Positions 1 through 10,200 of a stretch of DNA of 37,041 bases are shown here, piece by piece. The notes under the pieces were generated by a model. It saw nothing but the letters and a program-made list of their open reading frames with translations, had not been told where the DNA came from and ran no database searches. The translations under genes and the position numbers were made by a program. Every line of letters begins with the position of its first letter. Position 1 is the first letter of the stretch. The stretch comes from Pirellulales bacterium (GTDB lineage: Bacteria > Planctomycetota > Planctomycetia > Pirellulales > JAICIG01), in NCBI GenBank assembly GCA_035533075.1, contig DATLUO010000296.1, positions 1 to 37,041 on the forward strand, given 5' to 3'.

Positions 1-36
1 CCGGCCAAGCAGTGCTCGGCGAAGCATTGCCAATAC

Positions 37-151
37 AAGCTTGCGAGCGCCGGCCCACCATGAAAACGACGTCGGTATCGGTGGGCCTGCGCTCGCAAGC
101 TCGCTGGTCCCACCCTACCGCTGCATCCATCAATCGACGAATGACAGAGCA
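37..151 (-). repeat. Dispersed planctomycete repeat, inverted copy upstream of nagB fusion
   Basis: Positions 37-60 and 81-103 are imperfect inverted arms (core GCTTGCGAGCGC) separated by about 20 bases, so the segment can fold into a long hairpin. The right arm continues to about 151 as the reverse complement of the sequence at 2158-2232, including the core GTAGGGTGGGACCAGCGAG. A further copy lies at 36996-37037. It is probably a REP-like intergenic repeat; it could also end transcription entering from the left. Confidence 0.75.
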
Positions 152-238
152 CTAGGTCGGATTTGTTTGCATGGATTTCCCAGCCGATTTTGGTCATACT
201 GACGGGCGGACCTTGTCTCCTGGCTTTTTCACGGTGGT

Positions 239-2158
239 ATGTCGCTCATCGAAGCAAGCTCGCAAACGCCGCGGCCGACCGTGCCGGCGGCGGCCGCCCG
301 GCGGGTGCCGGGCACGCACATTCCCTGCTACGTCTTCGAATCGGACCGCGACCTGGCGCGGCACGTCGCCGAGTCGCTGGCCGAGCTCATCCGCGAACGA
401 AACGCCTTCGGCCAAAAGGCCGTGCTCGGCCTGCCCACCGGCTCCACGCCCGTGGGCGTCTATCGCGAGCTGATTCGCCTGCACCGCGAGGAGGGCCTCG
501 ACTTTTCGGGCGTGGTCACCTTCAATCTCGACGAATACTACGGCCTGCACCCCGACCAATTGCAAAGCTACCATCGCTGGATGTTCGAGCACTTCTTCGA
601 CCATGTACACATCCCGCGGTCGCAGATTCACATTCCCGACGGCACCGTGCCGCCCGAACAGGTCGACGACTACTGCCGCCGTTACGAAGACGCCATCGAG
701 CAGGCCGGCGGCATCGACGTGCAACTGTTGGGCATCGGCCGCAACGGGCACATCGGTTTCAACGAGCCGTTCAGCATCCGCAACAGCCGCACCCGGCTGG
801 CCACGCTCGACCCGCTCACCCGCCAAGACGCCGGCAGCGACTTTTTCAGCGAGCAGAACGTGCCGCACCAGGCGATCACGATGGGCCTGGGCACGATCTT
901 CGACGCCCGCCGCGTGATCTTGATCGCCCTGGGCGAGCACAAGGCGTCGATCGTTCGCGAGGCGGCCGAGGGGCCGATCGGCGACCGCGTGCCGGCCAGC
1001 TTCCTTCGCGAGCACCCGGCCGCCAGCATCTTGCTCGACGAGGCGGCCGCCGGCGAGCTGACCGGCGTGGCCACGCCCTGGGTGTCGGGCAACGTCGCCT
1101 GGAGCGACCTCTTGATCAAACGGGCGGTGCTGTGGCTGTGCGAGAAGACCGGCAAGGCGCTGTTGAAGCTCGACGACAACGACTTCCGCGAACACAACCT
1201 GCACCAGTTGCTGCGGCATCACGGTCCGGCTCAGCGCGTGGCCCATCGCGTGTTTCGCTGGATGATGGACACCATCGAATACCACCCCGGCGGCCGCGAG
1301 CAGAAGCGGATCATCTGCTTCAGCCCGCACCCCGACGACGACGTGATCAGCATGGGCGGCACGCTCATTCGCCTGGTCGAAGACCAGCATGAGGTGCACG
1401 TCGCCTACATGACCAGCGGCAACATCGCCGTCTTCGACCACGATGCCCAGCGGGTGGCCGACCTGGTGGTCGAGTTCAATCGCCGCTTCAACATCGAGCA
1501 GGAGAAATCGCTGGAGGTCGAGCGGCAGGTGCAGGATTCGCTCGGCCGCAAGGCGCCGGGCGATCCCGACAGCGAGACGGTGCTGGCCATCAAGGCCCTC
1601 ATCCGTTGGAGCGAGGCCAAGGCGGGCGCCCTGGTCTGCGGTTGTCGCGAAGAGCATTTGCACTTTCTCGATCTCCCCTTTTATCGCACCGGCACGATCG
1701 CCAAAAAGCCGGTCGGCGAGGACGACGTGCGGATCATTCGCGAGCTGATCGACCGCGTGGCCCCGCGGCAGATTTATCTGGCCGGCGACTTGTCCGATCC
1801 GCACGGCACGCACCGCGTGTGTGCCGAAGCGATCTTGCTGGCCCTGAAAGAGATGGCGGCGACCGGGGCGGCGTTGCCCGAAGTGCTGCTCTATCGCGGC
1901 GCCTGGCAAGAGTGGGCGCCGCACGAGATCGAAGTTGCGGTGCCGCTCAGCCCCAGCGATCTGGAGCGGAAGCGAAAGGCCATCTTTCGGCATGAATCGC
2001 AAAAAGACACCGCGTTGTTTCCGGGCGTCGACGCGCGCGAGTTCTGGCAGCGGGCCGAGGACCGCAACCGCCATACGGCCGGCTGTTACAACCAACTCGG
2101 CCTGCCGGAGTATTTCGCTTTGGAAGGTTTTGTACGTTGGAAGGGCCAGGCCATTTAG
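239..2158 (+). CDS. nagB-like: Glucosamine-6-phosphate deaminase-like / PIG-L deacetylase fusion protein
   Basis: The 639-residue protein joins two sugar-metabolism domains. Residues ~30-320 are NagB-like (glucosamine-6-phosphate to fructose-6-phosphate and ammonia), with LPTGSTP at 65-71, NLDEYYGL at 96-103 and GIGRNGHIGFNEP at 165-177. Residues ~355-600 are a PIG-L/LmbE-type zinc deacetylase, with PHPDDD at 363-368 and a second histidine cluster DPHGTH at 520-525. The layout and length match the known family of long NagB-like proteins (PRK02122 type), so the fusion is real rather than a frame artefact. By family knowledge the deacetylase half may remove N-acetyl groups and the other half deaminate the product; this is inference. 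The usual catalytic Asp before GHI (E. coli Asp141) is Asn169 here, while His171 and Glu176 are kept. The protein is cytoplasmic, with no signal peptide. The ATG at 239 follows a weak GGTGG. No operon partner: repeats flank both sides. Confidence 0.93.
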   Translation: MSLIEASSQTPRPTVPAAAARRVPGTHIPCYVFESDRDLARHVAESLAELIRERNAFGQKAVLGLPTGSTPVGVYRELIRLHREEGLDFSGVVTFNLDEYYGLHPDQLQSYHRWMFEHFFDHVHIPRSQIHIPDGTVPPEQVDDYCRRYEDAIEQAGGIDVQLLGIGRNGHIGFNEPFSIRNSRTRLATLDPLTRQDAGSDFFSEQNVPHQAITMGLGTIFDARRVILIALGEHKASIVREAAEGPIGDRVPASFLREHPAASILLDEAAAGELTGVATPWVSGNVAWSDLLIKRAVLWLCEKTGKALLKLDDNDFREHNLHQLLRHHGPAQRVAHRVFRWMMDTIEYHPGGREQKRIICFSPHPDDDVISMGGTLIRLVEDQHEVHVAYMTSGNIAVFDHDAQRVADLVVEFNRRFNIEQEKSLEVERQVQDSLGRKAPGDPDSETVLAIKALIRWSEAKAGALVCGCREEHLHFLDLPFYRTGTIAKKPVGEDDVRIIRELIDRVAPRQIYLAGDLSDPHGTHRVCAEAILLALKEMAATGAALPEVLLYRGAWQEWAPHEIEVAVPLSPSDLERKRKAIFRHESQKDTALFPGVDAREFWQRAEDRNRHTAGCYNQLGLPEYFALEGFVRWKGQAI

Positions 2159-2232
2159 TGCTCCGTCCGTCGTCGATTGATGAATGCAGCGGTAGGGTGG
2201 GACCAGCGAGCTTGCGAGCGCCGGCCCACCAT
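2158..2232 (+). repeat. Dispersed planctomycete repeat, direct-orientation copy
   Basis: The copy starts at the last base of the nagB-fusion stop codon and runs through the core GTAGGGTGGGACCAGCGAG to CCGGCCCACCATG. It is the near-exact reverse complement of the upstream copy, so the gene lies between inverted repeats. A worn inverted partner at about 2331-2362 (GGCCGGCGTTCGCAGGCTCG) lets the copy fold into a large hairpin, which may act as a transcription end or mRNA-stabilising structure. Confidence 0.8.
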
Positions 2233-2238
2233 GTTTAA

Positions 2239-2323
2239 GGCGTTAGGCAATAGGCGTTGGGCGTTAGGGCACATGCGGAGTACCGCGCCCAAAGCCTAAC
2301 GCCCATCGCCCATCGCCTAACGC
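2239..2323. repeat. Inverted heptamer tandem repeats (GGCGTTA / GCCTAAC)
   Basis: Four seven-base units (GGCGTTA, GGCAATA, GGCGTTG, GGCGTTA) at 2239-2266 are followed, after about 27 bases, by four complementary units (GCCTAAC, GCCCATC, GCCCATC, GCCTAAC) at 2294-2321. The two arrays can pair as a hairpin of nearly 30 bp. The strict 7-base period recurs at several other loci in the window. Confidence 0.8.
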
Positions 2324-2362
2324 CTGTTTTGGCCGGCGTTCGCAGGCTCGCTGGTCCTACTG

Positions 2363-2700
2363 CGCGGCGGCTTTCACGGGTTATACTGAACGGGCCGCTG
2401 AAAGAGCAAGGTTCGAGAAAGGAGCGGAGCCCACGGCAAAGGGCGACAAGAGCAAAACGAAACGCGATGCAAGTCTGGAAGTGGAGTAGCAGGCTTCGTG
2501 AGAAGTCTGGCCGCTTGGGCAGGACGCCCGGAGTGTACACGAATTCTGTTAGGCGCAGAATTCTCGGCGAGTGGTCGTTCCGCTCGCGGCGATGCCCCGG
2601 CCGCCCGACCACCTGATGCGCTTGGTTCTTCGATTCATCGTCGCACGCTTCGGCGGCGTTCACTCGATATGATACGGGGCGCGTTGCACGGTCCGCCACC
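2363..2700. other. Intergenic stretch with no supported gene
   Basis: No reading frame here looks like protein on either strand. The only structure seen is a small perfect hairpin at 2541-2563 (GAATTCTG and CAGAATTC around a 7-base loop), with no T-tract after it. Confidence 0.5.
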
Positions 2701-2705
2701 CCCGA

Positions 2706-3323
2706 GCCGCTACTGCACCTTGGGCGCGGACGTACGCGGGGCGTTGCGGATGACTTTCCCGTCGGCAGTCATGGGCACACCGCCAGATAGTCGCTTTGGC
2801 TGTCGAGGCTTTTCAACCGCGCGCCCAGCGCGGCCCGCGACGAGTCGTCGTCCTCGACCGCGCTGCCCGTGCCGCGCACTGCTTCGACCGCTTGCGGTCC
2901 GGGCCCGTTGCCGCTATCGTGGCAAGCCGACCGCGGCGGCCAAGTCGCTCCCGTCGCGCACCAAGAGCCTCGCGCCGTCCGCGCCCCAATCGTTGAGCCG
3001 GATGGCAACGTCTCGGTAACCCTCCAAGCGCCAGTCGGCGCAATCGACGACATAGCCCAACACCTGGCCGATCGCGTCGGCGAAATTCCCCAGTAGCCGC
3101 GGTCGATTCGCGACCTCGTGGTGCGGGTGATTGTCGACCAGCGGTCCCGCAAGACCTTTTCGGGGTCGTGCCCGCCGCGCCGCAGGAACGGGTTCGCGGG
3201 AGCACTCTGTAGGGCATCTGGGCAGATAGCGGGAGAAGCGGAAAGCGTGCGCGCGGCAGACTTCGCGCGACAACGGGTTCTTATCCAGTTGTCCAGGTTG
3301 ACGCACGCATTTAGCCCCACCAC
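2706..3323 (-). pseudogene. Possible decayed minus-strand gene of unknown product
   Basis: Three overlapping minus-strand frames each contain one protein-like stretch and need frameshifts to join: NPFLRRGGHDPEKVLRDRW near 3200-3140, then LLGNFADAIGQVLGYVVDC with RDVAIRLNDWGADGARLLV near 3095-2945, then ALGARLKSLDSQSDYLAVC near 2830-2770, then a short MTADGKVIRNAPRTSAPKVQ ending near 2711. The order and spacing suit one gene of about 200 residues broken by small indels. I do not recognise the family. The alternative is chance coding-like sequence in GC-rich DNA, and confidence is low. Confidence 0.3.
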
Positions 3324-3426
3324 ACTGTCAGCTTGAATCCGGCCGCGCTTCCTTTGTTTGGGACTGAGCGGTGGCTTCGAGCGCCAACCTGTCTATGATT
3401 GAACCCTTAGCCCAAAGGCGGCGATT

Positions 3427-4167
3427 ATGCGGGACTACGTCTTGTCGTTCGTCTCCAAACGTCCCAAGCGCGAACACAAGAGGCAAGCTCCCCGACTTCG
3501 CACCGTTCGCGTGAAATCGCCGGCCGTTCGCCGACCGCGGGCGATCGTCGACCGAATCTTCGCGGGCAGCAGCATGGCGTGGAGTAATCGGGCCAACTGG
3601 AACACGCATTCGCTGCCTGGCGCGACGGATGACATCGTCATCCGTGTAACGGGCGACCCGACCGTCGTTCATGCCAGCGGCACTGGCGGAATTCGCGGTC
3701 TCTCTTCGGACAACACTGCGACGCTTTCGCGCACCGAACTCTCGGTCGCGACGACTGCAAAGGTCGACAACTCGTATCTGACCCGTGGCCTGCACGATTC
3801 GCAGGACCGTGGCTCGTCATTTATCCACCCTTGCCTAACACGCCGCTCACGCGGCGGCGGTATGTTCGACGCGTTACCACAGGGCTCCGTTGCACTTGGG
3901 CAAGGGCCTATTAAGGGCAATATCGGTAAAGCTGCACGCGTGCAGCTTTTGAGCGGGTCACTCAATTCCCCGGCAAAACAGGACCGGAAGACAATGCAAA
4001 CCGCGGCGCACGCTTTAACGAATGGACCGGCGATAGAAGACACGTCGCTGAACGACCCGCCGGCTTGGCTCGCTTCACCCTGCGGGTTGGAGAAGCGCAT
4101 CCCGGCGGCAAGCTCGAGTGAGGAACGTCTTGCCGGCCGATCGCCGAAGAAGCGAAAGCCGCGTTAA
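3427..4167 (+). CDS. Truncated or decayed paralogue of the giant surface protein's N-terminus
   Basis: The first ~40 residues (MRDYVLSFVSKRPKREHKRQ...) match the start of the next gene (MLDYLLSFFFWCPRREQRRQ...) in both protein and DNA. Residues ~49-120 (AWSNRANWNTHSLPGATDD onward) resemble the start of the beta-helix in the giant protein (EWSTPSNWSLGRAPSTGDD). After about residue 128 the sequence no longer looks like a surface protein: it is rich in Arg, Lys and Pro and crosses two strong DNA hairpins, at 3841-3856 and 3928-3949. The expected export motif (LE.R.LLS) has decayed to SPAVRRPRAIV. I infer a 5' fragment of a paralogue whose frame stays open by chance. AAAGGCGG lies a few bases before the ATG, so a short product could still be made. 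Confidence 0.45.
   Translation: MRDYVLSFVSKRPKREHKRQAPRLRTVRVKSPAVRRPRAIVDRIFAGSSMAWSNRANWNTHSLPGATDDIVIRVTGDPTVVHASGTGGIRGLSSDNTATLSRTELSVATTAKVDNSYLTRGLHDSQDRGSSFIHPCLTRRSRGGGMFDALPQGSVALGQGPIKGNIGKAARVQLLSGSLNSPAKQDRKTMQTAAHALTNGPAIEDTSLNDPPAWLASPCGLEKRIPAASSSEERLAGRSPKKRKPR
3928..3950 (+). terminator. Possible intrinsic terminator: 22-nt perfect palindrome with T-run
   Basis: Bases 3928-3949 form a perfect palindrome around GCTGCACGCGTGCAGC, with AAA before and TTTT after. It lies inside the poorly coding 3' half of the short open frame. It may be the original transcription end of the decayed paralogue, before the promoter of the giant gene. The T-run is short and the hairpin loop would be only CGCG, so the call is tentative. 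Confidence 0.35.
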
Positions 4168-4208
4168 TTGTACACGAACAAACTAATCTGCAATAAAGGG
4201 TGGCGACC

Positions 4209-7200
4209 ATGCTGGCCATGCTGGACTACTTATTGTCCTTTTTCTTCTGGTGCCCCAGGCGCGAGCAAAGGCGGCAGGTTCCCCAGCTTCGGATCGTGCG
4301 GGTCGAATCGCTCGAACATCGTCGCCTGCTCTCGATTGATTGGATTGGAACAGCCGGCGACCACCTGCCGGCAACACGGGGAAACTGGACGGCCGACGCG
4401 GCACCGAGCGCTCGGGACGGCGGCATGCACGCGACTGTCGCTAAACGCCCCGCGCATGATCGCGGCGCCTTTCATACGTCGCGACGACGGACGACCAGAT
4501 GTCGCCGCCGCTATACGAGACTGGAGATCCTCGAGGATCGGACCCTTTTGAGTTCGGACGCCTTTACAAACTCGGCTGGCGGCGAATGGAGCACGCCCTC
4601 GAATTGGAGCCTTGGACGTGCTCCGTCGACAGGCGATGATGTTAGCATATCTGGCCTTCTTCCTGGGAAAGCGGTCACATTAGATCCATTTGCGGACGTC
4701 GCAATTGATAATCTGACTTTGGATTCATCGTTGAATCTTCAAGGAGTGCTGACGGTCACAGGGGAAATATCGGGGAGCGGCTCCCTCAACCTTCAGGGTG
4801 AATTACTCGATGCCACCATTGACCAGGGCATCAGCGTTCGGGGGCAAGATGGCAGTACACTCGATGCGGTAACCCTCGACGGAAACATGGTAGTCGCCGG
4901 AGGGGGATTCGTTAGTACCGATTCCGTAATTGTGCTCGACGGCCTGACGCTCGGCGGCGCAATCACATTGGGGGGGGCGAACCTCTGGGGAGGGCTTGTC
5001 TTCGCGGGGACGCAGACACTCAGCGGCGACGGCTCTGTCAGTCTCGCGGCGACACTCTCCGGGGAGAGCCTGATTAAAGCGATCGCGTGGCCCACCCGAT
5101 CAGGGAGCACCCTGACCATCGGCCAGAATATCGTAATCGGCGGCCAAACGGCATTTTTTCTTGGTGACATAATCGACCAAGGTACCATTGGCTTCGATGG
5201 AAGTAGTCTTGGATTCGAGGTTCAAACTCTTTCGGTCGCGCCGTCTGGCAGTTTTTCTCTGACCAATGGGGCTAGCGCGACATTCGTCGATGACCTCGAC
5301 AACGCGGGCACGGTGTCGCTCAGCACCACAAGCAATCTTTACGTCGGGGGAAGCTATACCCAATCGGCGACGGGAACTCTTCAGCTTCAAATTGGCAGTG
5401 CGCCCTCTGCCAATCAGTTCCCGCGCGTTGATGTGTCATATACCGGTACGCTAGCTGGAACCTTACAGGCAACGTACGTAAATGGCTTTACACCTTCGGC
5501 AGGGCAGTCGTATTGGGTATCCGCTAATCAGCGATTGGTCGGCGCGTTCGACAATGTCTTTGGGGGCCAAGTCGCATACGTCGCCACGCAGGTCTATCTC
5601 AACATATCAAGCGCCCAGGTCCGCCCGACGCTATCTTTCGATCCGCAGGGCAACGGCGTCGATGTTGGCTACATTGTCGATGGCGCCTTACTTCCAGAGA
5701 CAACGACTGTCGATCTGTACTGGGCTTCCGGAAGTGCATTCGCAGACGTCATTGGCGAGGCGATCCCAGGTGCGAGCCAAGAGGTGGCGGAAGGAAGTCC
5801 CGTTGGCACATACGGGCCGTTTCACATTCATGCGACCACGCTCGGGTCCCGTCCTACCGGTGCCACTTACTTGCTTGCCGTCGCCGACCCCAAAAACCTT
5901 CTAGGGAACTTCTCGGAGGAAGAAAATGTTAAGGCCCTCCGACTTCTCCAACTGCCAGGTGTATTCGTAGCGAACGCCTCCACCACCGATTCCAAGAACT
6001 TGACCGTCAACTACACGGTCACGGGCAACGACAACCAGACGCCCTTCGACCTCCGCGTTTATCGCTCGAACCAGGCAACCTACGACCCGAACAACGACCA
6101 GCAAGTTCTCGTCGCACAGGTGCCGATCCAGGGGAGTGACGCCGCCGATGGCACGCACGAGATCGTGATCGGGCCGGCTGGACAAAACGCTTTCTCCGTC
6201 ACCCGATCACTAGCGCCCGACCCGACGCACGAATACGTGATTGCCACCGCGGATGACGACGGCTCATTGAACCCTGGGGATGCTAACAATACGCCCCAGG
6301 AGGAGTTCCGCATCCTTCTCGTCGCTGACGTCACCCACGGGCTGACACTGAACGGGATCGGCAATAAGCTTTCGATGGCACTGTTTAATAATGCCATCAC
6401 CTCACCGACGCAGGTGTGGGTGGACACGATGGCTGGCAACCTTGCCAATGACAACTACGATGCTGCCTTTGGCTTCCACTGGGAGCAAATCAGCAATAAA
6501 ACTTTGCCTGCCCCCGGTATCTTACCGCTCGGCGTCGGGGGCGACCTTGCCGAAATCGCGGGTTATGAAATGGCCAAGCAACTCATCACGGAAGTCAAAA
6601 GTTCAACGCCCATAAACGTCCCGGCATCTCTCTCTACCTACACGACGTCCACGAATGTCGACGGTACCCGCGACCCGAATTGGGAGCAGCCCGGTCCTAA
6701 CGACGTCGTCGACGTACAGTTCATCGGCCACAGTCGCGGTTCCGTCGTCATTAGCCAAGCATTAATGGATCTGAGCGACACTAATCCCGATACAACGTTC
6801 GATATTGCCAATGTGCCACGGTCTCTGTCCGCCGGCTTTGACATGATGACGATGCTTGACCCGCACCCCGCTAACCCTATCTATGGCGCATTGAGCGCGG
6901 CCGGCTTGGGCGGAGGCGTGGCCCCTGGCACCTCTATTCTCACGTCGTTGGCGAAGCGAGCCGGGTCTCTTGTGGCCGCCGCCGCTGTGGAGTCGTTCCA
7001 AGTTTCGGCCGACGATAAGAATGTGGTCATTCCCAGTAACGTCCAAGCCGTGGAGGAGTATTATCAACAGTCCCCGACGGCCTATTTCACTTCGGGTGAC
7101 GAGAGTTACGTGAACCTCTGGGGCGAATCGCCGGCGCCGGACCAAATCAAAAATGATTCGGGACTGCCGCTGACACCGAACGTAAATGTACGCAACGTGT

Positions 7201-10200
7201 CTGGGCCGGGCGTCGGGCATATGGAAATTCACCATTACTACGACAGCCAAGTTGTTGAGTTTCAAGGAGCGCCAAACGCACCGAACGACTTTCCCGCCAC
7301 CTTGACCAAGCTCGGCCTGAAACAATTTGGCTCAGCTTCGCAGTCGACGCCGGCGCTCAGCCTGTCCAGCCTGTCATTACTAAGTACGCCCGGAGCGGCC
7401 CCGCAGTTGATGGCCGTGAAGCCGTCGGGCAACGTCGTTGCTGGTGCGCCGTTCGGTCTCGATATTTATGCTTTGGATCCTGATGGGAATGTCGATTCGA
7501 CCTTCAACGGCAGCGTCACGCTTGGTTTGGGCAATGGCCCAAGTGGCAGCGCGCTGGGGGGTACGCTGGTAGCTTCGGCTGTCAACGGCGTAGCCGAGTT
7601 CTCCGGATTGACGCTTAACAAGCCGGGTGTTGCCTATACTTTGCAGGCGACAGCGAACGGCCTGACGTCCGGAGTGACGCTCCCATTCGACGTGACCGAC
7701 GACCAATTGGTAGTCACGAGCCAACCTCCCTCCAATGTGACTGCCGGAAGCGGTTTCGGCCTCGTCGTTTCCGCCGAGAATGCCGCGGGGAGCGTAGACA
7801 CCTCGTTCAATGGTCGGGTAGCTGTTGCTGTGAGCCTGGCCAGCACGAACAGCATTTTGGTCGGGACCATGATTGTAACGGCCGTGGACGGCGTTGCGAC
7901 CTTCTCCGGTTTGACGCTCGGCGGTCCGGGCTTCTACGAACTGGCACTGACCACCAACGGGGTCGGGAGCGCAACAGCAAACTTCTTCCAGGTCAACGCG
8001 GGGACGGCCACCCAGCTTGTGGTTACGGCCGAGCCGCCAAATGCCGTCAGCACCGGCGCCGGCTTTTCCTTGAGCGTCGCAGCGGAAGACGCTTACGGCA
8101 ACGTCGATCCAACTTACAACGGCCCCCTCACCCTTTCGCTCGCTGCCGATCCGAGCGGCGCGATGCTAGGAGGCACCACGACGACAATGGCCGTCAACGG
8201 CCTGGCTTCTTTTTCCGGACTGACGATCGGCAGTCCGGCCAACGGCTACACAATCGAGGCGGCCAGCACCGGACTGACCGCCGCAACGACGAACGCCTTC
8301 GACACGGCGCCGCTGGGCCAAGCAACGCAACTCGTGGTCACCACTCAGCCCGCGGGTAGTGTCGCCGCCGGGAGCGGCTTTGGGCTGGCAGTCACGGCCG
8401 AGGACAGCTTCGGCACGGTTGATGCCAACTTCAACGGCAGTGTGACGGCCGAGAATCCAAATGGAGGGAATCCGTTGGCCGTGGTCACGGCCGTGAACGG
8501 CGTGGCGACTTTTTCGGGCCTTACGTTGGACCAGGCAAGTCCGATCTATTCGTTGTCGGTCACCAGCAGCGGCCTGCTCGCTGCTTCGACCAACCCGTTC
8601 GAGGTGACCAGCGAGCCGGCTACCAAGCTGGTGCCGTTGGATCCGCTGCAAGTCAATCCAGGAGCAGAGTTCGACTTCCAAGTGGTTGCCGAGGATCCGC
8701 TGGGGAATGTCGATCCAACCTTCGACGGCCCAGTGACCGTCGCCTTGGGCAGCAATCCGCGCGGCGGCACCCTGGGCGGCACCCTCACTGTTATGGCCGT
8801 GAATGGCGTGGCGGATTTCCCTGACCTGACAATCAACAACGCGGGCAATGGCTATACGATCCAGGCTGGCAGCACCGGCCTGACAAGCGGCAGCACCGAT
8901 CCGTTCTTCGTGAGCGAAGATCAGTTCGTGGTGACGACCCAGTCACCCAGCGTCGTCACCATCGGTCAAAGCTTTGGCTTGACGGTCACGGCTGAGGATC
9001 TCGCCGGCAACACGGACAGCGCCTTTAGCGGCGCCGTCACGCTCAATCTGCTGAATTTCGGGGCTAACGCAGCCGTGCTCGGCGGGGCACTGACAGCCAA
9101 CGCCGTGAACGGCGTAGCGGCCTTCTCCGGCCTGACTATCGACCAACTGGGCACGTACGCCGTGTTTGCCGAAAGCAGCGGTCTCGGCGCAGCCGCCACG
9201 AACTCGTTCAGCGTCATAGCAAGTCCAGTTTCGTCAGTCGCCCCATTGCCAGCCACCGAAGCCTCCACGACGTTCGACGTTAATTGGTCTGGAAGCGACG
9301 TCGGTGGTCCGGGAATCGCCAGCTACGACGTTTACGTCTCCGACGACGGCGGTCGCTTCACTCTGTGGCAGACCGACACCACGGCGACCTCGGCCCAATT
9401 CGGCGGGCTCAACGCGCACACCTATAGCTTCTACAGCGTCGCCACCGATAACGTCGGCAACCAGCAAGCCGTGCCGAGCGCCGCCCAGGCCACGACCACG
9501 ATCGTTGCGACGCCCCCCGGCAACGTGTATGTGGCCAGTTCGTTTTACGATCAAACGACGGGCGTGATTACCGCCGCGCCGATCGTCGGCGACACGGTCA
9601 ACTGGCTGGCTAGTGGCCAGTACGCCGAGATCGATAATCTGACGTTTGGCGCAACCGCCTTCACGAGCGTGCAGACCGCAGTCGATGCCGTCGCCTTCGG
9701 GGGCACGGTTGACGTGGCCGCCGGAACCTATAGCGAGACCGTCAGCATCAGGCAGCCGTTGACGTTGCAAGGGGCGGAAAATGGTGCCGTCACCACGCTT
9801 CGGGATCCGACGACCGGAGCGGACACCGGTATCACGGTCAATACCGCAAGCGGCACGGTGGACATTCAGGGGTGTACCGTCACCGGCTTCATGACCGGCG
9901 TCTCGGTGACCGCGGGCACCGTGGAACTGAACGACGACACGATTTCGGGCAACAACAACCCCAACGGCGACGGTGGCGGGATCTACAACAATGGCACGTT
10001 GATGGTGGCCGGTAGCACGGTCTCCGGCAACTCCGCCGGCATCGGCGGCGGCATCTACAACAACGGCACGCTGACGGCCAGCCGCAGTACGGTCTCCGGC
10101 AACTCCACCGCCGTCGTCAGCGGCGGAAGCGGCGGCGGCATCTACAACCACGCGACGCTGACCCTGACCGATAGCACGATCTGCGATAACTTTGCGAGTA

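Noticed and set aside
194-2095. Long minus-strand open frame (633 residues)
   Set aside because: It is the antisense shadow of the NagB/PIG-L fusion gene, whose plus-strand frame carries clear catalytic motifs; the minus frame has none.
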